DNA of 64,000 nt from Streptomyces rhizoryzae (GCF_023155275.1 NZ_JALMUV010000023.1:48942-112941), one strand, 5' to 3'; counted from the first letter of the stretch, positions 9,652 to 18,327 are shown. The notes: generated by a model not told the origin, from the letters alone. A program made the numbers and translations.

Positions 9652-10722
9652 CTAGGAGGCCGGGGGCGGGTCGACGGCCCGCAGGGCGCCGACCTCCCTG
9701 CCGCCGCCCAGGACGGGGACGGCCGCGAACGGCGCGAGCAGCTCCGGATCGACGCCGCAGCGGGCCAGCGCGGCGGCGGTCACCGGCATCCGCGCCCGGT
9801 CCCCGCCGTCCGCGATCTTCACGCCGACCGCCCGGCCGTCCGGCAGCGCCGCGAGCTGGACACCCTCGAAGCCGTCCTTGGCCAGCAGCCCGGGCACCGC
9901 GCCGACCAGCCGCGCGGTGTCGCGCTCCCGGCCGGAGACCATCTCCGGGTACCGGCGCATGGCGTCCGCGACCCGGCCCTCGGCGGTGCCCGGGGCGGCC
10001 GTCGCGAGCCGGGCCGCGGCCCGGGTCAGACCGAGCAGCGAGACCGCGAACAGCGGGGCGCCGCAGCCGTCGACGGTGACCCGGGCGATGCCCTGGCCGG
10101 TCAGCTCCTCGACGGTCGCGGCCAGCTCCCCCTGGAGCGGGTGGCCGGGACGGAGGTAGCTCTCCAGCCGCCAGCCCCGGGTGCGCGCGGTGACCAGCAT
10201 CGCGGCGTGCTTGCCCGAGCAGTTCTGGGCGAGCCGGCTGGGGACCCGCCCGCGGGCCAGCCACGCCGCCCGCTCGGTGGCGCCGTACGGCAGGTCCGGG
10301 ACGTTGCGCAGGGCGTCCTCGGTCAGCCCGCCGGAGTGCAGGATGCGGCGGGCGGTGGCCAGGTGGCGGTCCTCGCCGGAGTGGCTGGCGGCGACCAGGG
10401 CCAGCGCCTCGTCGTCCAGCGGCGGCAGACCGGCCCGCAGCAGACCGACCGCCTGGAGCGGCTTGAGCGCCGACCGGGGGTAGAAGGCCGCCTCGATGTC
10501 GCCGCGCCGGTACGCCACCGTGCCGTCCGCGGCCAGCACGACGACCGAGCCGTGGTGGACGCCCTCGACCAGGCCGCCCCGCACCAGCTCGGCGACCGGG
10601 GCGTGGGCCGGGGTGCGGACCGGCGGCGGGGCGTCCGGCGCCGTGCCGGGGCCGGGTATACCGGGGGGCGAGCCGGGGCCGGGTGTACCGGGGGCCGCGG
10701 TGCGCGGCGCCGGCGCGGTCAT
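9652..10722 (-). CDS. Asparaginase (Asparaginase_II family)
   Basis: A 356-residue enzyme of the PF06089 asparaginase family, which hydrolyses L-asparagine to aspartate and ammonia. After a Pro/Gly-rich N-terminal extension of about 35 residues, the conserved core begins at VAELVRGGLVEGVHHGS and includes YPRSALKPLQAV, ASHSGEDRH, LAQNCSGKHAAML and VDGCGAPLFAVSL. There is no signal peptide, so it acts in the cytosol. Its ATG overlaps the stop of the regulator gene by ATGA, with GAGGAG just upstream, so translation is coupled. Aspartase follows 58 bp downstream and uses its product. Confidence 0.88.
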   Translation of the reverse strand: MTAPAPRTAAPGTPGPGSPPGIPGPGTAPDAPPPVRTPAHAPVAELVRGGLVEGVHHGSVVVLAADGTVAYRRGDIEAAFYPRSALKPLQAVGLLRAGLPPLDDEALALVAASHSGEDRHLATARRILHSGGLTEDALRNVPDLPYGATERAAWLARGRVPSRLAQNCSGKHAAMLVTARTRGWRLESYLRPGHPLQGELAATVEELTGQGIARVTVDGCGAPLFAVSLLGLTRAAARLATAAPGTAEGRVADAMRRYPEMVSGRERDTARLVGAVPGLLAKDGFEGVQLAALPDGRAVGVKIADGGDRARMPVTAAALARCGVDPELLAPFAAVPVLGGGREVGALRAVDPPPAS

Positions 10723-11477
10723 CGCCGCTCCTCAGGGTCCGCGGCGCCGTCGGCCGGGGCCGCGCGGTGCGCCGGCCGCACGATGGTGGACAGCGTGGAC
10801 TCCACGCGGGCCAGGTGGTGCCGCATGGCCTCCGCGGCGTCCTGCCCCGACTGCTCCACCAGGGCTTCCACGATCGCCCGGTGCTCGCGGTTGGACTGCT
10901 CGCGCCGGCCGCCGACGTCGGTGAGGAACGCCGACTGGCGGGCCAGCGCGTCGCGGATCTCCTCGATGACCCGCCGGAAGACCGGATTCCGGGCGGCCTC
11001 GGCGACCGCCAGGTGGAACAGCGTGTCCATCGCGACCCAGGCGGTGGTGTCGGTCTCCCGCTCCATCCGCTCCAGCAGGTGCCCGAGCCGGTCCAGGTCC
11101 TCGGGCGTGCGGCGCTCCGCCGCGTACCCGGCGACCGGGATCTCGATGTGCCGGCGGACCTCCAGCAGGTCGCTGGCGGCGTAGTCGCCGAAGGTGGGGT
11201 CCGGCACCGCGCCGTCCGAGACGACGAAGGTGCCCTTGCCCGTACGGGAGACCGTGAGCCCCATCGTCTGGAGCGCGCGGAGCGCCTCCCGGAGCACCGG
11301 GCGGCTGACTTCGAGCCGGCGGCACAGCTCGGCTTCGGAGGGGAGCTTGTCACCCACGGCGTACTCGCCCCGCTCGATGGCCGCGCGGAGGTGGCTCAGG
11401 ACGGCCTCCATCGCACTCACCCGGCGGGGCGGCGGGGTCGGATCGGGGATAGCTGTCTGGCTGTCTGACAGGTTCAC
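10719..11477 (-). CDS. FadR-subfamily GntR regulator of the asparagine operon
   Basis: A 252-residue transcription factor. The N-terminal winged helix reads LPSEAELCRRLEVSRPVLREALRAL, followed by GLTVSRTGKGTFV. A C-terminal all-helical FCD domain then follows with its metal/ligand pattern (DTLFHLAVAEAARNPVF, HRAIVEALVEQ). Its gene precedes and overlaps asparaginase, so a role in controlling asparagine use is likely. I chose the GTG at 11477 because promoter-like elements end six bases before it, suggesting a leaderless mRNA; GTG 11420 and ATG 11411 are shorter alternatives without a clear ribosome-binding site. Confidence 0.82.
   Translation of the reverse strand: MNLSDSQTAIPDPTPPPRRVSAMEAVLSHLRAAIERGEYAVGDKLPSEAELCRRLEVSRPVLREALRALQTMGLTVSRTGKGTFVVSDGAVPDPTFGDYAASDLLEVRRHIEIPVAGYAAERRTPEDLDRLGHLLERMERETDTTAWVAMDTLFHLAVAEAARNPVFRRVIEEIRDALARQSAFLTDVGGRREQSNREHRAIVEALVEQSGQDAAEAMRHHLARVESTLSTIVRPAHRAAPADGAADPEERR
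11453..11471. promoter_or_regulatory. Probable FadR-type operator
   Basis: CTGTCTGG is followed directly by the 11-bp palindrome CTGTCTGACAG. The TnGTnnnACnA form is the usual binding core of FadR-subfamily regulators. It lies within the first codons after the predicted start of the regulator gene, immediately downstream of its promoter, so the protein probably represses its own operon. Confidence 0.6.
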
Positions 11478-11483
11478 CCCGGG

Positions 11484-11513
11484 ATCGTCCGCCCCCGGCA
11501 GGGGAGCTGTCAA
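11484..11513 (-). promoter_or_regulatory. Predicted promoter of the regulator-asparaginase-aspartase operon
   Basis: On the minus strand, TTGACA (11508-11513) is separated by 18 bp from GACGAT (11484-11489). The GTG start codon begins six bases further on, where transcription would be expected to start. This is the arrangement of a leaderless transcript, which is common in actinomycetes. Confidence 0.5.
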
Positions 11514-12108
11514 GCCCTGGAAGGAAGCCGAGGAAGCCCGTCGGCGATGGCCCGGGGCCCGTGCGGCCGGCACCGAGGCCGGCGCCTCCCGTCTCCCGGG
11601 GCCGCCGGAGGACCTGGGCGGGGACGCCCCCATGGTTGCGGACCCCGCGCCGGTGTACCGGTACGGCCGGCGCGGCCCGGGGCGCTCCCGTGGGAGGGCC
11701 GCCGTTCCCCGGCCCGGCATACCGGCGATCCCGCCGAACTGCTCGCCGCCCCGAAGCCTCGACGCCTCACTGCACGGGCTGTGCCAAGGCCGTGCGGGGA
11801 CGCGCGTACGCGCTCGATGTGCGTCGTGCTCAGCTGCGGGCGTGCCTGCCCGGGCGCACGGGGCTCCTTGGCGGGGCCGACGGTCCGGTGCGCGCCTCCG
11901 CCGTTTCACGCGGGGCGCGCCGGGTGCGGTGCGCCGGGTGCCCGGGGCGACGGCCGGTTCGCCGGCCGGTCGTGTCCCCGTGACTCGGCGCTGTGGTGGG
12001 TCCGCTGCCCGAAGGGGCGGGAGCGGGGTCGGCCGTTCACGGGGAACCCGTTTCGCGGGGGGAGGCGCTCAGCGTCCTGCCGCGGCCGGGAGGCCGGAGT
12101 GCGTGCTC
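11514..12108. other. Non-coding stretch upstream of the asparagine operon
   Basis: About 600 bp with only short, unconvincing open frames. Short GTACCGGTACGG-like repeats occur near 11650-11670. No family, RNA or mobile element was recognised. Confidence 0.35.
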
Positions 12109-12717
12109 TCAGGCACCGGCCTCCGCGGCGGCGCCGTCCGCCGGTGTGCGGAGGTCCAGCAGGTAGAAGACCTTGTCCCAGCGGCGTTCGCCGACGGCGA
12201 CGAAGGCGGGCAGCCGGCCGTACTCGCGGAAGCCCAGGGCGCGGTAGAGCCGCAGGGCGTGGGTGTTGTCGCCGCGGGCGTCCAGGGTCAGGACCTCGAT
12301 GCCGGCCGCGCGGGCGTCGGCGATCAGCGCGGCGGTCAGCGACCGGCCGATACCGCGGCCGTGGGCGGCGCCGGCCACCGCGAGCTTCTCCAGGTCGGCG
12401 TGCGGCCGGTGGGTGGGGCGGTCGTAGCGCAGCCAGTAGCCCAGGCCGAGCAGGGTGCGCCCGGTGTACGCGGCGCGCAGGGCGCCGTCGCCGGCCCGCA
12501 CGGCGGCCAGGACGCGCTCCACCAGCGCGGCCACCTCGTCCGGCCCGGGCGGCTCCACCCAGCCGAGCGCCGCCCCCGCGCCGACCAGTTCGGCGAGGAT
12601 TTGGTGGACCGAGGCGGCGAACTCCGCGGCGAGCCCGGGGTCGGCGGTCACCTCAGGGGCGGTCAGGAGGACGGGCTCCTGGCCGCCGACGGGGTCGTTG
12701 ATCGTTACGGGATGCAT
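12109..12717 (-). CDS. GNAT-family N-acetyltransferase
   Basis: A 202-residue GNAT acetyltransferase. The acetyl-CoA-binding motif A appears as LEKLAVAGAAHGRGIGRSLTAALI (given here only in parts: LAVAGAAHGRGIG and RSLTAAL, near residues 120-140). Motif B follows as TLDARGDNTHALRLYRALGF. The C-terminal strand includes DKVFYLLDL. The substrate, a small amine or a protein N-terminus, cannot be inferred. The ATG at 12717 gives an N-terminus that begins at once with folded sequence; the frame extends upstream through the palindromic repeat, which is not coding. It stands alone on the minus strand. Confidence 0.8.
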   Translation of the reverse strand: MHPVTINDPVGGQEPVLLTAPEVTADPGLAAEFAASVHQILAELVGAGAALGWVEPPGPDEVAALVERVLAAVRAGDGALRAAYTGRTLLGLGYWLRYDRPTHRPHADLEKLAVAGAAHGRGIGRSLTAALIADARAAGIEVLTLDARGDNTHALRLYRALGFREYGRLPAFVAVGERRWDKVFYLLDLRTPADGAAAEAGA

Positions 12718-12730
12718 GCGGGGCAGCCTA

Positions 12731-12810
12731 GGGGGTGTCCGCAAAGTCCCGTCTGCCGGGCGGCGCCCGGCCGCCCTCCGGGCGAACGACGCGACTTCAC
12801 GGACACCCCC
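12731..12810. repeat. 80-bp palindromic element with 18-bp terminal inverted repeats
   Basis: The ends GGGGGTGTCCGCAAAGTC and GACTTCACGGACACCCCC match as inverted repeats at 16 of 18 positions. The interior holds another perfect hairpin, GCCGGGC-GGC-GCCCGGC (12755-12771). It lies between a decayed hydrolase and the acetyltransferase gene. The long terminal repeats and small size fit a MITE-like or solo insertion-sequence end; a large terminator is the alternative. Confidence 0.6.
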
Positions 12811-12907
12811 TGGATCCTGGCGCGCGGGCCGGGCCGGGTGGGGACGGGCCCGGGCGGCGATCGGTGGCCGCGGCGGGACACCGCGGTCCGCGCCCGGGCC
12901 CGCCGGG

Positions 12908-13758
12908 TCAGGCACGGGCCGCGGCCGTCGGCGCGTCCGGGGCGCCGGCGCCGCGGTGCTCGTCCAGGAAGGCGGTGATCAGGGCCGTGAAGCCGGCCGG
13001 GTCCTCGGCCGGCGCCCCGTGTCCGGCGTCGATCTCCGCGTAGCGGGCGTGCGGGACCCCGGCCAGCAGCGCACGCTGCTGATCGGCGCCGATGATCCGG
13101 TCGTGGGCGCTGGCCGGCACCGGCGTCGGCGCGGTGATCCGGCCCAGCGCCGTCCGCAGGTCCACCGTCAGGTCCACCTCGGTCTGCCGGGTGGTCCCGG
13201 GTGCCAGGGTCTGCGCCAGCACCTGGACCAGTTCCTCGTTCTCCTCGGTGCTCGTGCGCGCCCATACACCGGGCCGGACGCCGCCAGCGGCAGCATCCGG
13301 GCGAAGTGCGCGGTGCCGTGCCGCGCGTCGGCGCCGAGCAGGTCGAGCCAGTGGCCGAACTCGGCCCGCAGCCGGGTGTCGGTGCGGACCCAGCCGGCGT
13401 GCAGCGCCAGCGAGTCGACCCGCTCGGGGTGGTGCGCGGCGAGGTGGGTGGCGATCGCCGCACCGAGCGAGTGGCCGGCCAGGTGGAAGCGGTCCAGACC
13501 GGCGTCGTCCGCGGCGGCCAGTACCTCGCCCGCGAGGTCGGCCGGGGTGAGCGGCCCGCCGTGGTCGGTGGTGCCGCCGGAGCCCGAGAGGTCCGGTGCG
13601 ACCACGGTGAAGCGGTCGGCGACCGCCGCGGTCAGCGGCTGCCACTACTGGCGGGTGGCGCCGGTGCCGTGCACCAGTACCAGCCCGGGTCCGGTGCCGG
13701 TGCGGTCGTACGCGACCTCGGCCGGGCCGCCGCTGAGCTGGGTGCGGATGAGGGGCAT
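12908..13758 (-). pseudogene. Alpha/beta hydrolase, disrupted by a stop and a frameshift
   Basis: Assembled from two frames, this is a full-length alpha/beta hydrolase: an N-terminal LVLVHGTGATRQ, then WQPLTAAVADRFTVVAPDLSG, the nucleophile elbow GHSLGAA, and a C-terminal part with DAGHGAPAEDPAGF. An in-frame TAG at 13645-13647 interrupts the protein between residues RQ and WQPL. A one-base loss near 13255-13275 shifts the frame, after which ASTEENEELVQVLAQTLAPG resumes the expected sequence. The start at 13758 has GGAGA seven bases upstream, so the gene was once functional. A related intact hydrolase lies 68 bp upstream, and the pair may have formed an operon. Confidence 0.75.
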
Positions 13759-13826
13759 GGGAAGGTCTCCTTCGCCGGCAGGTCGGTGCCGTGGGAAGCG
13801 GGCGGGGCGGGTGCTCAGGCGGGTGC

Positions 13827-14636
13827 TCAGGCGGTGGCGCGGGCGGTGCGGGCGGCGGCGCCGGTGGCTTCGGCCATCCGCGCGAGTGCGGTGCGCAGTG
13901 CGGAGTTGAACGCGTCGGGGCGCTCCTGGTGCGGCATGTGGCCGGCGCCGGGGAGGACGGTGAGGTGGCCGCCGGGCGTGAGCGCAGCGCAGTCGCGGGC
14001 CACCTCCACGGGGATCGCGGCGTCCAGTTCGCCGTGCACATAGTGGAGGGGAACCCGCAGTCCGGGCAGGGCCGGGCGCGGGTCGTAGCCGGCGGCGGCG
14101 GCCTGGTGGTCGTCGATGTAGACGCCGGAGTCCAGGATCTGCCGGACGGTCCAGTCGATCAGCGCGCGGGACGTGCCCGGCGCGTACCAGGCCGGCACCC
14201 AGGCGGCGACCGTCCCGGCCCGGTCCCGGCGCAGGCCGGTCACCAGCTCCGCCTGGCCCTCGGCCGTCGGCCAGTACCCGGGCGCGCCGACCGCCACCAC
14301 GCCCGCGATCAACTCGGGCCGCCGCACGGCCAGTTCGATGCCGAAGACGGCGCCGATCGACGAGCCGACGACCACCGGCCGGTCGAGCCCCAGCGCGCCG
14401 GTTAGCGCCACCAGGTCGCTCACCACCCCGGCCAGGGTGTTGCCGCGGACGGGACGGGCCGAGCGCCCGCAGCCCCGCCAGTCGACGGTGACCACCCGGT
14501 GGTCCCGGGTGAACTCGGGCAGCTGTGCGCCCCAGACCCGGCCGCTGGTGCCCCAGCCGTGCAGGAGGAGCAGCGCGGGGCCGGACCCCTCGTCCTCGTA
14601 ATGGAGCGTGGTGTCGTTGACGTCCAGACTGGGCAC
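13827..14636 (-). CDS. Alpha/beta hydrolase
   Basis: A 269-residue cytosolic alpha/beta-fold hydrolase. The first strand and oxyanion region read LLLLHGWGTSGRVWG. The elbow is VVVGSSIGAVFG, with Ser in GSSIG. The acid region is YVHGELDAAIP and the catalytic His lies in PGAGHMPHQERPD. WRGCGRSARP before the cap region fits haloperoxidase/esterase-like members. GTG 14636 has AGGAGAGGAGA five bases upstream. It is divergent from a LysR gene, a common arrangement in which the regulator controls the hydrolase. Confidence 0.85.
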   Translation of the reverse strand: MPSLDVNDTTLHYEDEGSGPALLLLHGWGTSGRVWGAQLPEFTRDHRVVTVDWRGCGRSARPVRGNTLAGVVSDLVALTGALGLDRPVVVGSSIGAVFGIELAVRRPELIAGVVAVGAPGYWPTAEGQAELVTGLRRDRAGTVAAWVPAWYAPGTSRALIDWTVRQILDSGVYIDDHQAAAAGYDPRPALPGLRVPLHYVHGELDAAIPVEVARDCAALTPGGHLTVLPGAGHMPHQERPDAFNSALRTALARMAEATGAAARTARATA

Positions 14637-14743
14637 GGGGCTCTCCTCTCCTGCGCGGGCCCGTACGGGCCGCGTCCGGTGCCGGTGCCCCCACCCAACC
14701 GCGAGCCCGCCCGCCGGCCAACCGGCGATCCGCGCCTACACTC

Positions 14744-14758
14744 ATCGCGAACGCTGAT
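14744..14758. promoter_or_regulatory. Candidate LysR-type binding site
   Basis: ATC-N9-GAT contains the T-N11-A pattern of LysR regulators and lies in the 160-bp gap between the divergent hydrolase and LysR genes. The arms are short, so this is only a candidate. Confidence 0.35.
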
Positions 14759-14797
14759 CAATGCGTGGCCGGGGAGGTCACGGCGAACGGGGGGGCC

Positions 14798-15694
14798 ATG
14801 GAGATCCGTCAGCTGCGCTACTTCCTCACCGTGGCCGAGGAGCTGCACTTCGGCCGGGCCGCCGAGCGGCTGCACATCGTGCAGTCCGCGGTCAGCCAGC
14901 AGCTCCGCCGGCTCGAACGGGAGCTGGGCACCGAGCTGTTCGCCCGCTCCACCCGCTCGGTGCGGCTCACCGAGGCCGGCCACCGGCTGCTGCCGTACGC
15001 CCGGGAGATGCTCGCCCTCCAGGCTCGCGCCCGGGAGGCGCTGGACGAACTGCGCGCCGAACGCGCCGCGACGGTGCGGCTGGGCACCAGCTCCGGCCTG
15101 GGCGCGCGGCTGGACGCGGTGCTCGCCGCGTTCGCCCGCACCGCCGGGCGGGACCGGCTGGAACTGGTCACCGGCGGCACCGACGAGCGGCTGGCGAAGG
15201 TGCGCGCCGGCGACCTGGACGCCACCCTGCTGCGCGGCGAACGCCCCGGCCCCGGGCTGGAGTTCCTCCCGCTGTGGCAGGACGCGCTGATGGCGGCGCT
15301 GCCCGCCGGCCACCCGCTCGCCGCCCGCGAGACCGTCGAGCTCTCCGCGCTCGCCGGGCTGCCGCTGCGGATCTCCCCGCCCACCCGCAACCCCGCGCTG
15401 TACGACCTGGTGCTGCGCTCCTGCCGGGCGGCCGGCCACGAGCCCGTTCTCGGGCCGGAGTTCACCAACGCCCAGGACACCCTCGCCGCCATCGGCTACG
15501 CCACCCCGTCCTGGACGGTCTTCTACGCGCCGCACGCCGACCAGCTCCCCGTCCCCGGCGTGGTCTTCCGCCCGCTGCGCGACCCGGAACCCCTCATGCG
15601 GACCTACCTGGCGGTCCGCCCCGGCCCGCCGGGCCCGGGCCTGCGCGCCCTGATCGACGCCTGCAACGCGGCGGCCGGCGCGGACACGCCCTAG
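14798..15694 (+). CDS. LysR-family transcriptional regulator
   Basis: A 298-residue LysR regulator. The N-terminal helix-turn-helix is clear (MEIRQLRYFLTVAEELHFG, then RLHIVQSAVSQQLRRLER). A substrate-binding domain of the periplasmic-binding-protein fold follows. I chose the ATG at 14798 because it starts exactly at the conserved MEIRQLRYF; a GTG at 14765 is also in frame. It is divergent from the alpha/beta hydrolases at 12908-14636, which are its likely targets. Its stop codon overlaps that of the convergent response regulator in the shared bases CTAG. Confidence 0.9.
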   Translation: MEIRQLRYFLTVAEELHFGRAAERLHIVQSAVSQQLRRLERELGTELFARSTRSVRLTEAGHRLLPYAREMLALQARAREALDELRAERAATVRLGTSSGLGARLDAVLAAFARTAGRDRLELVTGGTDERLAKVRAGDLDATLLRGERPGPGLEFLPLWQDALMAALPAGHPLAARETVELSALAGLPLRISPPTRNPALYDLVLRSCRAAGHEPVLGPEFTNAQDTLAAIGYATPSWTVFYAPHADQLPVPGVVFRPLRDPEPLMRTYLAVRPGPPGPGLRALIDACNAAAGADTP

Positions 15695-16383
15695 CTCGCC
15701 CGCGCCCAGGCGTACCGGTGTTCCGGGCGGCCGGTGTCGCCGTATTTCAGGGTGAGGCTGATGTGGCCGGTGCGTTCGAGGTGCTTGAGGTAGCGCTGGG
15801 CGGTGGAGCGGCTGACCCCGGCGCGTTCGGCGACCTCGTGGGCGGAGAGCGGCAGCCCGGCCTCGTCCAGGATGCGGCGGATCAGGTCGACGGTCGCCGC
15901 CGAGTGGCCCTTGGGGAGTTCGGCGTGCGGGGAGCCCGGGGTGCGCAGCGCCGCGAAGATCCGGTCCACCTGCTCCTGACCGGCCTCGCCGCGGCCGGCG
16001 GCGCCCTCGACGGTACGGCGGAGCGCGGCGTAGCTGTCCAGTTTGGCCCGCAGCCCGGAGAAGCCGAACGGCTTGACCAGGTACTGGAGGGCGCCGTAGC
16101 GCATGGCCGCCTGCACGGTGGCCACGTCCCGGGCCGCGGTCACCATGATCACGTCGGTGTGGTGGCCCAGTTGGCGCAGCCGCCGGACCAGGGTCAGGCC
16201 CGTCTCGTCCGGCAGGTAGTGGTCGAGCAGGACCAGGTCGACCGGGTGGCGCTCCAGGGTGGCCAGCGCCTGGGCCGCGGTGTGGGCGCGGCCGGCGACC
16301 CGGAAGCCGGGCACCTGGGACACGTACGCGGCGTTGATCTCCGCGACGCGGAAGTCGTCGTCCACGACAAGGACATCGATCAC
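15691..16383 (-). CDS. CitB/DcuR-type response regulator
   Basis: A 230-residue DNA-binding response regulator. The receiver domain has the acidic pair VVDDD near residues 6-10, the phosphorylated Asp in DLVLLDHYLP (about 54) and the Lys in LVKPF (about 104). The C-terminal HTH (LSAHEVAERAGVSRSTAQRYLKHLE) is of the kind found with CitA/DcuS kinases that sense citrate or C4-dicarboxylates. The GTG start overlaps the kinase stop by four bases, so the two are co-translated. Confidence 0.88.
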   Translation of the reverse strand: MIDVLVVDDDFRVAEINAAYVSQVPGFRVAGRAHTAAQALATLERHPVDLVLLDHYLPDETGLTLVRRLRQLGHHTDVIMVTAARDVATVQAAMRYGALQYLVKPFGFSGLRAKLDSYAALRRTVEGAAGRGEAGQEQVDRIFAALRTPGSPHAELPKGHSAATVDLIRRILDEAGLPLSAHEVAERAGVSRSTAQRYLKHLERTGHISLTLKYGDTGRPEHRYAWARAS

Positions 16384-18026
16384 GGTGACTCTCCTGTGGC
16401 CGTGAGCTGGCGGGGGGCGGCGGAGGCGGGGAGGGCCGGGTCCAGCGCCTCGGGCAGGACGACGGTGAACACCGCGCCGCCGCCGGCCCGGGCGGTGACC
16501 CGGGCCATCCCGCCGTAGCGCTCGGCGAGCCGGCGCACCAGCGCCAGCCCGATGCCCCGCCCCCGGGAGGCGACGGTGGCGCTCTTGGTGGACCAGCCCT
16601 CGGCGAAGATCCGGTCCCGCATCCCGGGCGGGACCCCGGGCCCGGTGTCGCTGACCCGGACGACCGCGGTGCTGCCCTCGGTGCGCAGTTCGACCTCCAC
16701 GAACGGCTCCGCGCAGCGGCGTTCGGCGGTGGCGTCCAGCGCGTTGTCGATGAGGTTGCCGAGCACCGTCACCAGGTCGCGCGGGTCCACCACCGCGTCC
16801 GGCAGCAGCGTCGCGGACGAGATCCGCAGCGAGACGCCGCGTTCGGCGGCGATCGCGGCCTTGCCGACCAGCAGCGCGGACAGCAGCGGGTCGTGCACCC
16901 GCTCGGCGATCTGCTCGGCGGACGCCCGGTGCGCGCTGGCCACCTCGGCGACGAACTCCACCGCCATGTCGTAGCGGCCCAGTTCCAGCAGTCCGCGCAC
17001 GGTGTGCAGCTGGTTGGCGTGCTCGTGGTCCTGGGCGCGCAGCGCGTCCAGCAGCCCCTGGGTGCTGTCCAACTCCCGGCCCAGCAGCTCCAGTTCGGTG
17101 CGGTCCCGCAACGTGACCACCGCGCCGCCGTCCCGGGTCGGTACGCGGTTGGCGACCAGCACCCGGCCGCCGCTGACCGCCAGCAGGTCGCTGCCGGCCA
17201 CCCGGCCGGCCAGCACGTCGGTGGTCCGGCCCGGCGGCAGCACCTCGTCCAGGGCGCGGCCGGCCGCGTCCGAGGTCAGCCCCAGCAGCCGTGCCGCCTC
17301 GTCGTTGACCAGCCGGATCCGGCCCCGCCGGTCGAAGGCGACGACGCCCTCCCGGATGCCGTGCAGCATCGCCTCCCGCTCGTCCAGCAGCGCCGAGATG
17401 TCGGCGGTGGCGACGCCGTGCGTCCGGCGGCGCAGGCTCCGGGCGACGCCCACCGCGGCCAGCACCCCGGCCGCCAGCGCCGCGCCCGCGTACCGCAGCA
17501 GCCCCGGGATGGCACCGAGCAGCAGCCCGTGCACGCTGTCGTAGCCGATGCCGACCGAGACCGCGCCGACGATCTCGCCGCGGCCGTCGCGCAGCGGCAC
17601 CTTCGCGCGGGCCGAACGGCCCAGGGTGCCGGTGTCGATCTGGCGGACCTCCTGGCCGGCCAGGGTGCGGGCGGGGTCGGTGGAGACGTGGTGGCCGATC
17701 TCCGCGGCGTTGGTGTGCGACCAGCGGACGCCGCGGGTGTCCATCACCACGACGTAGAGCGCGCCGGTGGCCCGGCGGATCCGTTCCGCCGAGGACTGGA
17801 CGGGGCCGCGGGCGGCGGGCGCGGTGTGCTCCAGGTCGCGGACCAGGTCCGGGTCGGCGGCCGCGGTCTGCGCGATGGCCAGGGCCCGGCGCATCGCCTG
17901 GTCGTCCAGGGCGTGCCCGAGCGGGGCCAGGAACAGGCCGGTGGCCAGCACCGTCACACCGGTGGTGATGGCCAGCTGTGCGGTCAGGACCTGTGCGAAG
18001 ACGCGACGGGGCCAGCGGATCCGCAT
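16380..18026 (-). CDS. CitA/DcuS-type sensor histidine kinase
   Basis: A 548-residue membrane kinase. A first transmembrane segment near residues 10-32 is followed by an extracellular sensor domain (about 35-165, with VVMDTRGVRWSHTNAAEIG, the CitA/DcuS PAS signature). A second membrane segment near 175-195, a cytosolic PAS domain (about 215-300) and the kinase core come next. The H-box is DHEHANQLHTVRGLLELG, then NLIDNALDA (N), DTGPGV (G1) and GRGIGLALVRR (G2). Relatives sense citrate, malate or succinate. It is divergent from an ABC importer, which may be the target, but that link is inferred only from position. Confidence 0.88.
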   Translation of the reverse strand: MRIRWPRRVFAQVLTAQLAITTGVTVLATGLFLAPLGHALDDQAMRRALAIAQTAAADPDLVRDLEHTAPAARGPVQSSAERIRRATGALYVVVMDTRGVRWSHTNAAEIGHHVSTDPARTLAGQEVRQIDTGTLGRSARAKVPLRDGRGEIVGAVSVGIGYDSVHGLLLGAIPGLLRYAGAALAAGVLAAVGVARSLRRRTHGVATADISALLDEREAMLHGIREGVVAFDRRGRIRLVNDEAARLLGLTSDAAGRALDEVLPPGRTTDVLAGRVAGSDLLAVSGGRVLVANRVPTRDGGAVVTLRDRTELELLGRELDSTQGLLDALRAQDHEHANQLHTVRGLLELGRYDMAVEFVAEVASAHRASAEQIAERVHDPLLSALLVGKAAIAAERGVSLRISSATLLPDAVVDPRDLVTVLGNLIDNALDATAERRCAEPFVEVELRTEGSTAVVRVSDTGPGVPPGMRDRIFAEGWSTKSATVASRGRGIGLALVRRLAERYGGMARVTARAGGGAVFTVVLPEALDPALPASAAPRQLTATGESP

Positions 18027-18327
18027 ACCGTCCCCCCTTGTCGTGCCGTGTCGTGCCGTGTCGTGCCTGTCGTGGCCGCGGTGCCTGTCGTGGCCGCGCG
18101 GTGCCTGTCCGGGCCGCGCGCCGCTCGGCGCGCGATGCGGAATTGACTCTTCCTGTTGCTGCGGTGCCCCCGCAACGTAAGCCGCCGCGGCCCGGCTGCC
18201 CAGTCCCCGGCGGACTTTTGTTGTTCTAGCGTGAGCAAAATGGGCACAACAGGGTTTGCGCGCAGAAAGACGGCTTGCGCCCACAAGGCTGCCGCGGTGG
18301 CCCGGCCCGCTCCTAGCCTCCCGGTCC
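18027..18327. promoter_or_regulatory. Divergent control region between sensor kinase and ABC importer
   Basis: About 300 bp. Besides the tandem repeats, the part near 18210-18290 is clearly richer in A and T than its surroundings. It holds TGTTGT (18218-18223 region) facing ACAACA about 26 bases on, and a TGGGC...GCCCA pair. These are plausible binding sites for the response regulator, but none is diagnostic. Confidence 0.4.
18039..18120. repeat. Short tandem repeats upstream of the sensor kinase
   Basis: The 10-base unit TGTCGTGCCG occurs nearly three times (18039-18068). It is followed by two and a half copies of an 18-20-base unit containing TGTCGTGGCCGCG and GTGCC. The array lies in the leader or promoter of the kinase gene and could vary in copy number. 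Confidence 0.65.
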
